Assembly: GCF_030463565.1 (NCBI RefSeq)
Contig: NC_134653.1
Span: forward strand, 28,891,150 to 28,955,149
Origin: Pelecanus crispus
Lineage: Eukaryota; Chordata; Aves; Pelecaniformes; Pelecanidae
Direction: 5' to 3'
DNA length: 64,000 nucleotides
The position numbers were made by a program, and so were the translations under genes. The first letter of the stretch is position 1. Each line of letters starts with the position of its first letter. Positions 1 to 11,500 of the stretch are shown here, one piece after another. Below the pieces are notes generated by a model, which saw only the letters and a list, made by a program, of their open reading frames with translations, made no database searches and was not told the DNA's origin.

Positions 1-1039
1 ATCCGGCTTAGCCCACCATAAACAAAGCAGTGGTAAAGACAAACACCCACCACCACCACAAGTTGTTCCTTCTAGTTGGTCGTGGTAACTCTCCCATCAC
101 AGCGATCTCTAATTCCCTAATTTATACACACACGTGTGTGCACACACACACATATACATGCACGCACAGACATATACATGCACACACACATATATTCAGT
201 GGCAACAAAATCATGCCTGCTTGCAGTGCTCTTGTGCAACAAAGTTCAGGATCAGGAACTTTAGCAGAATTTGTGAGCCAAATAACTGAACATCTTTATA
301 CTGTCTGTGTCAGGAGGAACTAAATATTTCTATTTACTAAATATTTACTGTTTAAAGAAAAAAAAAAAAAAAGGAATAACACCAAGCTAACAGAACACCA
401 TTTTTCAGCATTTCATCAGCTTAAAAATTCTACATTCACTAGGAATTCAGCTCAAAGAAATAAGAATGTGGCACATTATTATGCTATGATATTAAAATAT
501 ACGTGTAAAGCCATGCTAGCATGTAATCTGTTTTCTGCTTTTTATATATATCGCAAAGGCCAAAAGAAATTTAAGCATGTTTTTCACCTCAAAATCAACT
601 GTACAGCTTTGTACGATGGGAGGTTTCTGCATGCTAGAAGTGAGATGCGCCACAGTGCGTATTGATACAATAGTTAAAGCCTACAAACTGTATTTTGTTG
701 CTTCCCCTTTCAGAGCAGCAAAATTGCTCTCTCCCTTTTAGATGTTTGAAGGTGCCCCCCCATTACATAGCAATGGCGTAAAGGTGCTACAAGGACAAGA
801 ACATTTTCCCTCCTGTTCCTCACAAAGCAAGTGTGACTTTCTGTATGTTTTTTGCTGTTGGCGGGTGGTTTTTTTTTTTCCCGTTCGTTGTTTTTTAGCA
901 AAGATGCACTGCCATCGCTAAGACGTCTCACAGGTCAGCTAACGAGCCTGTGCAGAAGTTCAGGCGGTAGCTTTATGATGCACCACCGTGACATTTTTGT
1001 CTTTTGCTGTCTGCACGCAGAAGGAAAAAAATCCCCAAG
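1..1039. other. Upstream flank of KREMEN1
   Basis: No gene recognised. It contains the CA-type microsatellite at 121-196, an A run at 357-372, and ordinary AT-rich sequence leading into the CpG island. Confidence 0.6.
121..196. repeat. CA/TA-type microsatellite
   Basis: Interrupted CACACA, TATACATGCA and GTGTGTG units. An ordinary simple repeat. Confidence 0.85.
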
Positions 1040-1198
1040 CTATCTTCCTGCATGGGCGCCCGCCATGCTCCGCCAGCAGCCCCGCCCTTTCTCCTGCGGC
1101 TCCGCGCGCTGTGAGCGGCTGCGGCTCTCCGCGCTCGGCTCTTTGCACGTTCGCCTCGCGCCCGCGTGTGCCTCCGCGTGCCTGCACGTGCGCGCGCG

Positions 1199-1236
1199 CC
1201 TGCCCTTCTGTCCCCGCCTGCCCTTCCGTCCCCGCG
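1199..1236. repeat. 18-bp tandem pair in the KREMEN1 CpG island
   Basis: GCCTGCCCTTCTGTCCCC is followed at once by GCCTGCCCTTCCGTCCCC, one mismatch. It lies upstream of exon 1. Confidence 0.65.
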
Positions 1237-2298
1237 CGCCTGCCCGCGCCTCGTGCCTCTGCGTCTGCGTGGGCGCCCGTGCCCCCCCCGCCCCCCGCGG
1301 GACCGGCTGCCCGTGCCGCTGCCTCCGGGCCGCGGGGGGCGCGGGCGGTGCCTGCAGCCCGGCCGCCGCGCTCCGACCCCGCCGCGCTCCGCGCACAGGC
1401 CGCGCCGCCGCGGCTCCGCCGCCCGCCCGTCCCTGCCGGGCCGGAGGTGCCTCCTCACGGCCGTGGGACGGCGCCCTCCATGGCGGCGCGCGGCGCTGGC
1501 ACCCATCCGCCCGCCCGCCGAGCCCCTCACGGCCGCGGCCCTCAGGAAGGGGGGCAGCCCTGGGGCGCGCCCCCGGCCCCCCGAGCGGCTGTGGGCGGGC
1601 GGGAGCCGCACGGGGCCAGCGCGGAGCCCGTAGCGCCCTTTCCCCGTGCCCCCCGCCCCCCCCCCCCTCCACGGGAGCAGAGGCGTGCTGCACCTGCGCG
1701 CTCCCATCTGCCGGCGGGCGACCCCCGTGGGACCCCGGCCTGGCGGGGGGCGAGCGAGGGGCCGGGCGAGCCGCCGGCAGAGCCCACGGCCAGGCCGCCG
1801 GCCTGACGGGCTCCGGCCCGGCCTCTCCCGCGGCCGCAGCGGGGGCCCGGGTGCGAGCGGGCAGGGGGAGCGGGGAGGGCGAGGCGCGGGCCGCTGCCGG
1901 GGGCGGGGGGGGGGGGCGGGGGTCTCCGGGCCGCGGCCTCGCTGACGGCGGGGCGGCCCTGCCGGCGAGGGGGGCTCCGCGGAGCCGCCGTGCTGGCCGC
2001 GGAGCGAGCCCCGGCAGCCCAAACCTGCCGGTGTCAAACGTAAAGGCAGCAGCGCTGCGGTCCCGCGCTGCAGCAGGTTGGGATGTCGGTCTCTATCCTT
2101 TCCTGTCACATGGCTGGTAATAGGATCCCTCATCTGCCACTCGGCACCTCGCCGGGGCGCACTTACAGGACACATGCTGTAGGGCCTCCGCTTCCCGCAC
2201 TTTGCGCTCCGCCCGGCCGCCCGCGACCACCCCTGCCCCCGGAGCGCGGCGGCCGCCGCCTGCGAGCGCGGCGCGGCGCGGCCCGGCGGCCGCTGCCC

Positions 2299-2377
2299 AT
2301 GGAGCCCCCCGCCCTCGCCGCCGCCCTGGCCTTCTCGGGGCTGGCGCTGAGCTGCTGCCGGGAGCCCCTTCTCTCCG
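2299..2377 (+). CDS. KREMEN1: KREMEN1 coding exon 1: signal peptide
   Basis: Encodes residues 1-26 plus the first base of codon 27. It starts [20 protein letters not shown], a short hydrophobic signal peptide rich in Ala and Leu. The donor is CCG|GTGAGT. The frame stays open upstream to 2083, but that stretch is charged and Arg/Pro-rich, so the ATG at 2299, in a GCCCATGG context, is the credible start. The exon sits inside a CpG island, as expected for this broadly expressed gene. The transcription start is not determinable. Confidence 0.93.
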
Positions 2378-5300
2378 GTGAGTGACGCGTCGCGGGGAGC
2401 CGGGGGGGACGGCGACGCGTTTGGGGCTGCTCCCCGACCTGCTGGCGGGGCCGAGCGGCGAGGGAGCGGGGCAGCCTCCCCCCCGAGCTCCGCAGAGCTG
2501 CGGCTGGCCCGCAGCCTCCCGCGGAAGGGCTCTGCCGCCCGGCAGCAGCTCTTCGAGGTCGCGACGACGTCCCTTCCTGCTCGCCCGGCCGGCCGGTGCA
2601 CGGCTCGAAGCTGCTGGCGCAAACGCGCAGCGGGGGATTTCCGTGGGCGGTTTGCAGCGTGTGGGTATTTGAGGATCTCCCTGTGCCCGCAGGGCTGGGG
2701 GCTCGGAAAACTGCATGGAAGCGCGAGGTAAGAGGAAGAAGAGCCGCACGTTTACCTATCGAAGTGGTTTGGGAGCTAGATCTGCAGAACGGAGGCATCT
2801 GCAGGGAGAGGGGAGTGTGGGGCGTGGGTCCGCTTACTGGGAAATGAAATAACCGGTGGCAGCCGGGCAGAGCGCGGGCTGCAGGACCAGAGCTTGGAGG
2901 GCGGCCGTCTCGCCCGTCTGCAGCGTGCTGCCCCAGCTCCCCGCCAAGCGCGGACTCCTCTGACCGTTCAGGTTCTCATTCAGGTGAGGAACCTGGGAAG
3001 CCTGAAGCCTCGCTACCTGTTAGTGTGATTTTTCACTTAAAATTTCGCCGCGCCCTTTTGTCTTCATCTCCGTTGTTACCGATGATTTCAAGTACCGCGT
3101 TTCTCTGATGAACGCTGGCCCTGCTTCGCAAGATCTGAAGTGGCTGTTCTAGGTGATCGCAGTGTCACAGCAATCAGATGCGTGGACCTCCTGGGTACAT
3201 TTTGTGTATTCTAATTGTTGTTACACTTTATAACGTAGAATTTGCTCTACTTCCTTTTGCCACGAACAGATACTTGCTCATCAAGTTTTTGTAGATGCAC
3301 TTAATTAGATTTGGAAAATACTTACGTAGGCTTTCTCGGGGCGGGGGGGGGGGGGAAGCCTTTTACCAGAAAGAACACTCAGAAGATAAAATTTACAGCT
3401 CCTCAGAAGTTACCTGAAGTGAGTAAAACATGAGAGTATTTTCAGATAAGCGTGTAGGGAGCTGCCTAGACAGGGACATACCTAGACCATGTCTAACAGT
3501 CTGTTCCCAGTACCATTAGGACGTGTTTGGTGCACACAGTAGGTATTCCTTCCTTTGCTTAAGTTGAAGAACGTCGTCTTGTAAGGTTTCTGAGCAGAAT
3601 TGCGGGTGGAACGCTCCATATGTGACCATGTCCCTCACAGCAGGCTCCATGACAGCAAGTGGAGGATATATCCCAGTGTGAATATTTGGTTCATAGGCTA
3701 TTGAGAGGATTCTATCTGTTTACGCACCTGCACTTCCATCCTCTAGCCAACTTCTAACTGCCTGCACTGGCAGCCACTAAAGGGGACAGAGATGCCTGAG
3801 CACGAGCAGCTGGGGCGGGGGTAGGGGGGAAGAATATGTATGTAATGCCTCGGAGTGGAGGGGAAGCAAAGGAGAATGGATCTAGAAAGCACTGCCACTT
3901 ACGTGTCTTCTGCTAAAGAACCTGGAAACAGTGCAAATCTACACAAGGACTGGTAATTTGTATGGCATGTACAAAATCTGCAGAGCCGCTAATCTGCACA
4001 AACCATACCTCAGGATCTTCTTCTTGACCCTTAATCCCACAGGACTGAAATGGGACCAGCTGGGTCAGGTTGTGCTTGAAGCTAGCAGAATTCTGAAATG
4101 ACAAACACTAATATTTCCTTTGTAAGGCAGTTTGTCATATGGTGTGTTTTTAATGCCTAATCCTTTTTTATCAAATGCATGTCTTAATAAGTTTATTGTA
4201 AAATGCAGTCAAAACACAGACTGTGTCACACCATCATTTGTTAAGATAGGAGAGAAACTTTAACTTCTGGAATTGCCTTATGAAAAATGAATTGCCAGAA
4301 ATTAGAGTGAGTTAACAATTGTTTTTGCACATAGTACTGTGCTACTTTTCACAGAATATTTCTGCTTCACTGTGTGGTGTCTAACAGTTTCTATTAATCC
4401 AAACACTGACATTTGCAGCATTCAAACTTCAGTCATACCACATTTCTCAAGTGAATCGGAAATAAGAGATGGGTGAATAGATTGCCTAACATTAAAGGAC
4501 TGTCTAAATTTGGCGAGTTTTGTATTACAAGGCCAAAGAGATGGAAATGCCTTTGGCAAATGTTAGTTGCAGTGAACAAATGTTATTTTATATACTCAGT
4601 GCAATAAATTCTCACTTCCAGTTTCTGTATTTATAGTGTTCATTTCATTTCCCCATCAGAAATGTATATGACTATCAGTCTTTTTTTATTTTCTCTGTTT
4701 TCTTTCCATTTAGCAGTACTGGGTCACCATGTCCTTGGTTTTCTTGCTGGCTGAGTCTTTCCTTTGAGCTGCTGTTTCAGCCTTCTCTCACAAACCTTGT
4801 ATCTCTTGTCATCTTTTTCTGCCTATGTCTTGCTGATTCAGAGACGCAATTCTACTTGATACGCCTTAAGCAATCGTCTTGGAAGTACTCGAAAAAGCAT
4901 TTCTAACCAGACAGAAGATGAAATAGTCAGACCCTTCAGCATATCATGCTTGTACATGCATAGAGCATAACTCAAAATCCAGAGTTATGTGAATGGATTT
5001 AGGCAGGATGGAGCCAAAGAAGTGGGAGGGAGGCAGGGATTACACGCTGCCAGCTGCAAAATTTGCATTCTTTGTCATATCACACCATCATGGTTGTGCA
5101 ATTGACCACTCCCTCCATCCACACAGTGGCTATGGCCCATCCTGATAAAATTTCCAAAGGGATTCAGTCTGCCACGCTTGACAATGGAACAACAGTTTTA
5201 AAACTTCACAAAGAAAGAAAACAAATGGGTGTATTAAGGAACAGAAATTCTTATGGGGCCACATCATGCATTCTTACTTCCAGTGATAAAGAATCACAAG

Positions 5301-5519
5301 ACAAGCAAGTGTGTTTGCATCTTGCGGCTGAGGACCAGCCAGCAGCTGCAAAGCTGTGGCTAATATAGTATGTTTGTATTGTATGAATAAAAAGAAAAAA
5401 GGTACAAAATACATACTTTTAGGCATTAGAAATAATGGTAACTGCCTCTCATGCTCATATCCTGATTTGCCTGCTTCCAACATATTCCAGAAAGGGTATG
5501 GCCAGTCAGATAGCTTTTA

Positions 5520-5552
<33 letters not shown>

Positions 5553-8500
5553 CCCTCCACATGTCTGTGCATTCCCAGGAATGTACGTTCTTACAGGACA
5601 GACAGATGCTTAATTCAAGGTGTGATCAAATGTCAGGTGAGTATTCACTGTGACTATGCTAAATAAGACTCTGGTTTGAACCAGCACTAAGTAACACTCT
5701 AGTTCTGACCAGCAAAAATGATTGCATTTGAGGACTTTAAAAAATTACATATGTACGTCTGCGTGTGTGTGTGTCTGTGTGGATATGTAGAACACGAGCG
5801 CGATGATTTTTAAACTACATGCAGAGTGCCCCTACACTGCAAAGGAGAAATGATCAGCTAACCAAGTGCCCTCATAGCATCACATCAGAATTTAACTGGC
5901 TGATTTACGAAATGGGGAGTTATTTTCTAGCAATTTTGAAAATTGCAATTTGAAACAAAGGTCGTTCTTTCCTGAGTTTTTTTCTTTAGTTCGTATCAAC
6001 TGTTGTGTTGGGGGGTTTTTTACTGTTACCGTATGGGCACCCGAGCCTGATAGTTTTGATAAGGGCTTTTGTTATATTAGTATTAATTGGAAGAGTGAAG
6101 TATTGAAATGTAAAAATAGTACACTAAGTTTTCACTTGGGTAGGTCTAAACCAGCCTCATACTTCCCCAGAGCATTTATTCTGCATCATAACATAATATG
6201 GAATGAGATTATTTTTTTCCTGACCAATCATACACCAGTATGCAAATGCACTTTTAGTTCAATCGATAAAACTGCGTCTTCAAAGAAAACCATTGCACTG
6301 CTAAAAATATTTTTAATAATGACCACAGAAGCCATATTTGTCTCTTTGATCTCCTGAAGCTTCTTCTGGTTTTAATCAGTGTTCCCACATGAAGAACTGT
6401 GGCAACCTATGATAATAGAATCCCTATTCGCATCCATAGGGAAACAAAAACGTTCTCATCTGAAGAAGGTAATTTGGTGTTCTGCCCCTTCCATCCGTGG
6501 GCCCCTGCCTCTGTTACTGCTGGGGTATCTTGGCATCAGTTAAGTGGTTTCTGTCCTTTCCTCTGTGCATTACTCTCTCATTGAAGTGTTTCTGCTGTCT
6601 AATTATACCCTTTCAATCAAATTAGAGACTGCAGCATCTGGTTAGTGCCTGTAACTGTTGCCATCTGCACCTAGATACAGTGCTTTCATTTAAGGAGGAG
6701 TGCTTCAATTGCAATCTCTAGCAAGAACTGGGAGAACAGTTTAGGTAGAATGGAGAGGACTTAAAACTCTTCTCAGAACACGATGCGAGCACATGCGTCA
6801 AGCAACTGACACCTAGTCATTATCGGATCTGGCACCTTTGGTTCCGTCTCCTTATATTCTGCTTAAGCATTTTTCTGACTCTTCTGAAAGGCCGTAAGAA
6901 AAACAAGTGAGAACTGAGCAGGCAGTTACAGCACGTAAATTCAAGGAACCTTTATTTCTTGCTCCAGCCTTACGGAACATTTAATGTTCTGGCTATCACA
7001 CCACTGTAATGAAACCCAAGAATTAAATAGCAGCCACTTTCATTTACCTTCCATTAATCTGCAGATTTTTAAAAGAAAACCTTGCTTCTTGTTTGATAGG
7101 ATAATTTCTGGCCTGGGTAGGCTAGTTTCTGGTTGATAATTGTTGCCAACCTTTAATCTCTCCGGCCACTAGTCAGCACGCCAAGTAGCTTCCAGAACTT
7201 AAAGCAAGCAAATAAAGCAAGTAACTTCATTTTTTTCGGTGAAATAATAACAAGTTTGTCATTCTGAATTTTCAGTCTCAAAAGTTACATACATGCCCCA
7301 AACTTAGAAGAGTACTCTAAGAAGTCATTTAAACCATCCTGAAACCTCCATCTCTTCAGTCTGCAATTTGTAATGTCACTAAATATATGTCTTTGAGAAA
7401 ATACAGACTTTGAAGAATGCTCAGAAGATTTATAAAATTTCCCACTTGTCAGCCAGAAAAGAAAGAGTGTTTGAGTAGGTAGCTGTTCGCTTTTCATCTC
7501 ATTTGTACTGAAAAGACTGCAGATGAAATTCAAATGTTTGTATTATTTCTGTCTGTGGTAATGTAGCACAAAGTGAGAGTTTCTCAGGTAGCTGCGCCTC
7601 TTGCCATTAAGGACTTCAGAGATTAAAACCAATATTTGGAAGTCCATCTTAGCAAATCACTGGAAGCCAATGCAGACTCTGAAGTGTCAGTGTTTTATCA
7701 TCAGTGCTTCATTCAGTAAAAAAGTCAGTCTGTTATACTCTGCTCTACCTTAATTTTTCAAATGATCCTAAAGTGGCGCCCATGTGGAGTGCAGGCAGCC
7801 ATACAGTCCCAAAGTAACAAAGGCATAAATGATCATTGTAAGGTCCCTACATCGAAGAAGAAACCGAGACAGATGGAAAAAATTTCTACTACAGCTGCTG
7901 TTTGATCTTCCAAATGTTGATCTGGCTCTAATAAAACTAATTGTGAACCTGTATCACACACTGAGCATTCACTCATAGTGGACAACCATCCCCAGGCTTA
8001 TTTTCTGCTTTTTCTTTCTAGCAGTTGCCACTCAATATGTACTTATCTAGTCTCAGTATTCATTTAAAAAAAAAAAAAAGAGTTATTTTTCTGTCAAACA
8101 AGGCACCTGATGTGTTGAAAACAAAACAGCCCTGACAACACACTGCTGTCCGTGTTTTCTCACTAAGGCTCATAAGCATTATCCTGAACAGGACCTCTTG
8201 GAACCTTCTAGCTTTTCATGACTAGAACCACTGCAATGGTTCTATCTCTGATTAATTCTGCTTGCAGACATTGTCACAAAACGGTAGAAGCAGCAGGGTC
8301 ACTAGGCGGTTAATAGAGTGAAATCATCACAGAGATTGATTTTTAATCATGGACTTGACACAAGCCTCTACTTCAGACTGTGTCTGAAACCCAGCTGACT
8401 AGGATCTTAGAAGTTTGGGGAGGTTGGAGACTTCGGGATGTGAATGGTCACAGCTTTCTCTGTGTCCTGTCTAAAAGCGTAGTGATTTAATACAGGTTTA

Positions 8501-11500
8501 TGGTTGACAGGATAGTTTAAACTGAGCCTTGGGTGCGTGAAGAGAAAGCACGTGACCAATCTGTCAAGCACAGTGGCACTCTGATGCCTTCTAGGAAGCT
8601 GTCAGCTTCAGCCTCCACGCAGTGCCTGTTCTTCCCTTGCTGTCTTTGCCACCCAGAGAGGACTTGGATACGGTGCAAGTTCTGTCATAGTATACATAGT
8701 CTATATGTATAGTTTTACAAAACTTGAAGGAGTAAGGCTTGCTGAATTTCATAGAACTGGTGTTCATTTCCTTGGGTCTCTGTTCTGATGTTAGATTCCA
8801 AGCAAAGGGCTTCATAGCCTAAAGCAACATGGAAGTATCAACCAACGTAAGGCAGTTGGATCCAGTGGGTGCCAGAACAGGAAAGGAGAGGTGGTTGTTG
8901 GTTGTTTTAATTTTTTTCCCCTCCCTTCTACATGGTTGTAATCTACCAAAGAGAAATCAGGTAATTTGAGTAAGCCCAAGAGTTTTATCAGTAGTGTTCG
9001 GTCCACTCTTTTCTGACTGGTTTATTTAGATGATCTCTTCTGAACTAGTTGTGCACAGACAAACCTGGCTGACCTTTTTTAAGCTCATCTTTTCACAGAA
9101 TTATTGCACCAGTGGTGCAAGACGAAAAGAGGGACGGAGATTCTAACCTCCTCTTCTCCAGAATCTCTTAGGACTTTTGTCTTTAAAGTGCAGCCTATGG
9201 ATTTGGAATGAAGTGGTCTGTCTGCAGGTGAAACATTTATTTTGGACCTTCAACACATTGGGAATATTAATTTCATAGTGAGATTGCTAAGGTAGTGTCT
9301 TGGCTGTTGTGCAGCAAAATATGGCGAAATCACTATGGGTGATAAATAGAAGAATTCAGCTGTTTACTGCCAAGCTGTTGAATATACTGAGAGATCTGTA
9401 TCCATGTTACTAGGAATTTTATAGAAAACTACAAAATATATCTCAGCAGATCTCAAAGCTGATTGTTCAAGGTAAAAGAATGTAGGACTGAGGACCTGAT
9501 TTTTAAATGCCAATATTTACTTGAAAAGATTGCACTCCAATGCTATGGCAAAACTATTATTAATCATTAACAAAATGAAAATTTCCTAGCAAATTCCCTG
9601 TAACACAAAAAGGTATGTATTTCATTTGATAACAGCTGCTAAATTCCATAACTTTGGTAAAGTTTTAATTTCAGTTTTTCTGGGATAATCAATGATTTTA
9701 CATGGTATCTCACTGCCTCCCCCTTCCACATCTAAATGCTAACAAAGCCAGGGGAGCTTCGCTACAACTCAGCTGGCACATTTTCCCAAATCTCTTGGTA
9801 GCGCAGAAGAACACAGGAGGCACTGTTACAGCTACCTGTTGTCTTGGGAACAAAAAACTGCAGCTAAAAGCAACGGAGAGAGCTCTGACTCTTCCTTTTC
9901 TGCAATATCCTTAAAGTGCTAGTGCAAAGAATTTTGAAGAAAATCTATTAACAAAAAAAAAAATGACATGAAAATGAAAGGCAGTTGCTACTGCAAGTTA
10001 GAGCATGGGCCAGTCTTAGCAGATCCTAAAACGGGCTGAAGTTAACTTCAGTTTAGTCTGTGTGCCAGACTACATTCAGGTATTGTAGCATTCCTTGCAT
10101 TTCTGAGTAGATGTTAGTGCATATTGCTTCTCATTTAGAAGTGAGAAGCAAAAATGTAATAGCACTAAGCTGAAGTAGACATCTTTTCTGGATGTGTTTA
10201 TCACTTCTCACAACTGCTTCTTTATACTGTATGTTATTTTGTTTATCTAGTTTGATTATGTTTTCCTCTCTTTTCTGCCAAATTAATCAGCTTATATTTT
10301 TCAGCTATGACATAGAAAAACTTTTACATTAACTGCAAAGCAAGAGAGGTATTGAAGAAAGGTGCAACACTGTGGTGACTTTAAAGTGGAGTTTTTTCGT
10401 ATGTTTATGCACATATCTGTGGTGGCCTGAATACTGGAAACTCAGATTTGCATTTTCAAGTAAATGTATGTAGCTCACCTGCATGGCTAAGGCAGTCAGG
10501 TAAATTACAGAAGGAGGAGTACTGACTTGAAGCTTGTTTTTGTTATATTAGATAGCTTTCTGTACACGGATGATAGCAGTATACATTAATGGCTGTGCAG
10601 ACACGTCTTCTGTGCGCCTTCAGCAACAAAATTCCATTTAATAGAAATCCTAACTTGCCTAGGCATGAAAATGCACAGTGAAGGCAGAAAAACATCAGCT
10701 TTCATCTGCTGTGTAATAAAAACTGTGAAATAATCATTATAATTGCACCATTCTGATATTTGTGGGCCCAGACTAAACTCATTTCAAAGGCACGGTTTTA
10801 ATAATACATTTTCCCCTTCTCCCACAGTATTTCTAAATACAAAGAAGGTGTACTGTTAATATCAGGATTAAGCTGGGGGTGGGGTTTTTTTTCCTTTTCC
10901 AACTGCAGCCACGCAGGTCTTTCTAGCCTTGTTTTGTAAAGCACATGTTATGAGGGACACCTGAGATCAGCACACTCCACTTCAGAGCACTCACCCTTTC
11001 CCTCAGGGCAGCTGTTACATGGTTTCTACTGAGAATACTATCAGATAAAACAGAAAGCTGCGCAGCCTGCAGTTAGTAGGAAGCATTTGTGACTTTCCCC
11101 AGTAATGCTACTCAGTACAAAGAAATGTTTACAGCAGTGTAACAAAGCAGTTTTAATTCTGTCGTGGACTATTGTATTTTAATACTATTTTTAAATAAAT
11201 GCATGAATGATAAATATTACCAAGTATTAATTATAAACAGGATGGACTTATTTATGGTACACTAATTACAATGACTATTTCTGGAAGATGATAACAGAAT
11301 CACAGAATGGTTGAGGTTGGAGGTGACCTCTGGAGGTCATCTTGTTCAACCCCTCTGCTCAAGCACGGTCACCTAAAGCAGGTTGCCCAGGACCATGTCC
11401 AGATGGGTTTTGAGTGTCTCCAAGGACGGAGATTCCACAACCTCTCTGGGCAAACTGTTCCCGTGCTCTGTCACCCTCACAGTGCATAATTTAATCAAAA

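Larger units (their letters stand above)
1040..2750. promoter_or_regulatory. CpG island and promoter region of KREMEN1
   Basis: Dense CG dinucleotides, GC boxes of the GGGGCGGGG type, and G/C runs span this interval, in sharp contrast to AT-rich flanks. It contains KREMEN1 exon 1 and so marks the gene's promoter. No TATA box is evident. Several long open frames on both strands exist here only because stop codons are rare in such DNA. Confidence 0.85.

Noticed and set aside
852-2749. Long open frames of up to 549 codons on both strands around 852-2749
   Set aside because: They overlap each other in several frames within a CpG island, are made mostly of Arg, Ala, Pro and Gly, and match no family. 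Stop-poor GC-rich DNA explains them. Only the short exon 1 at 2299 is supported.
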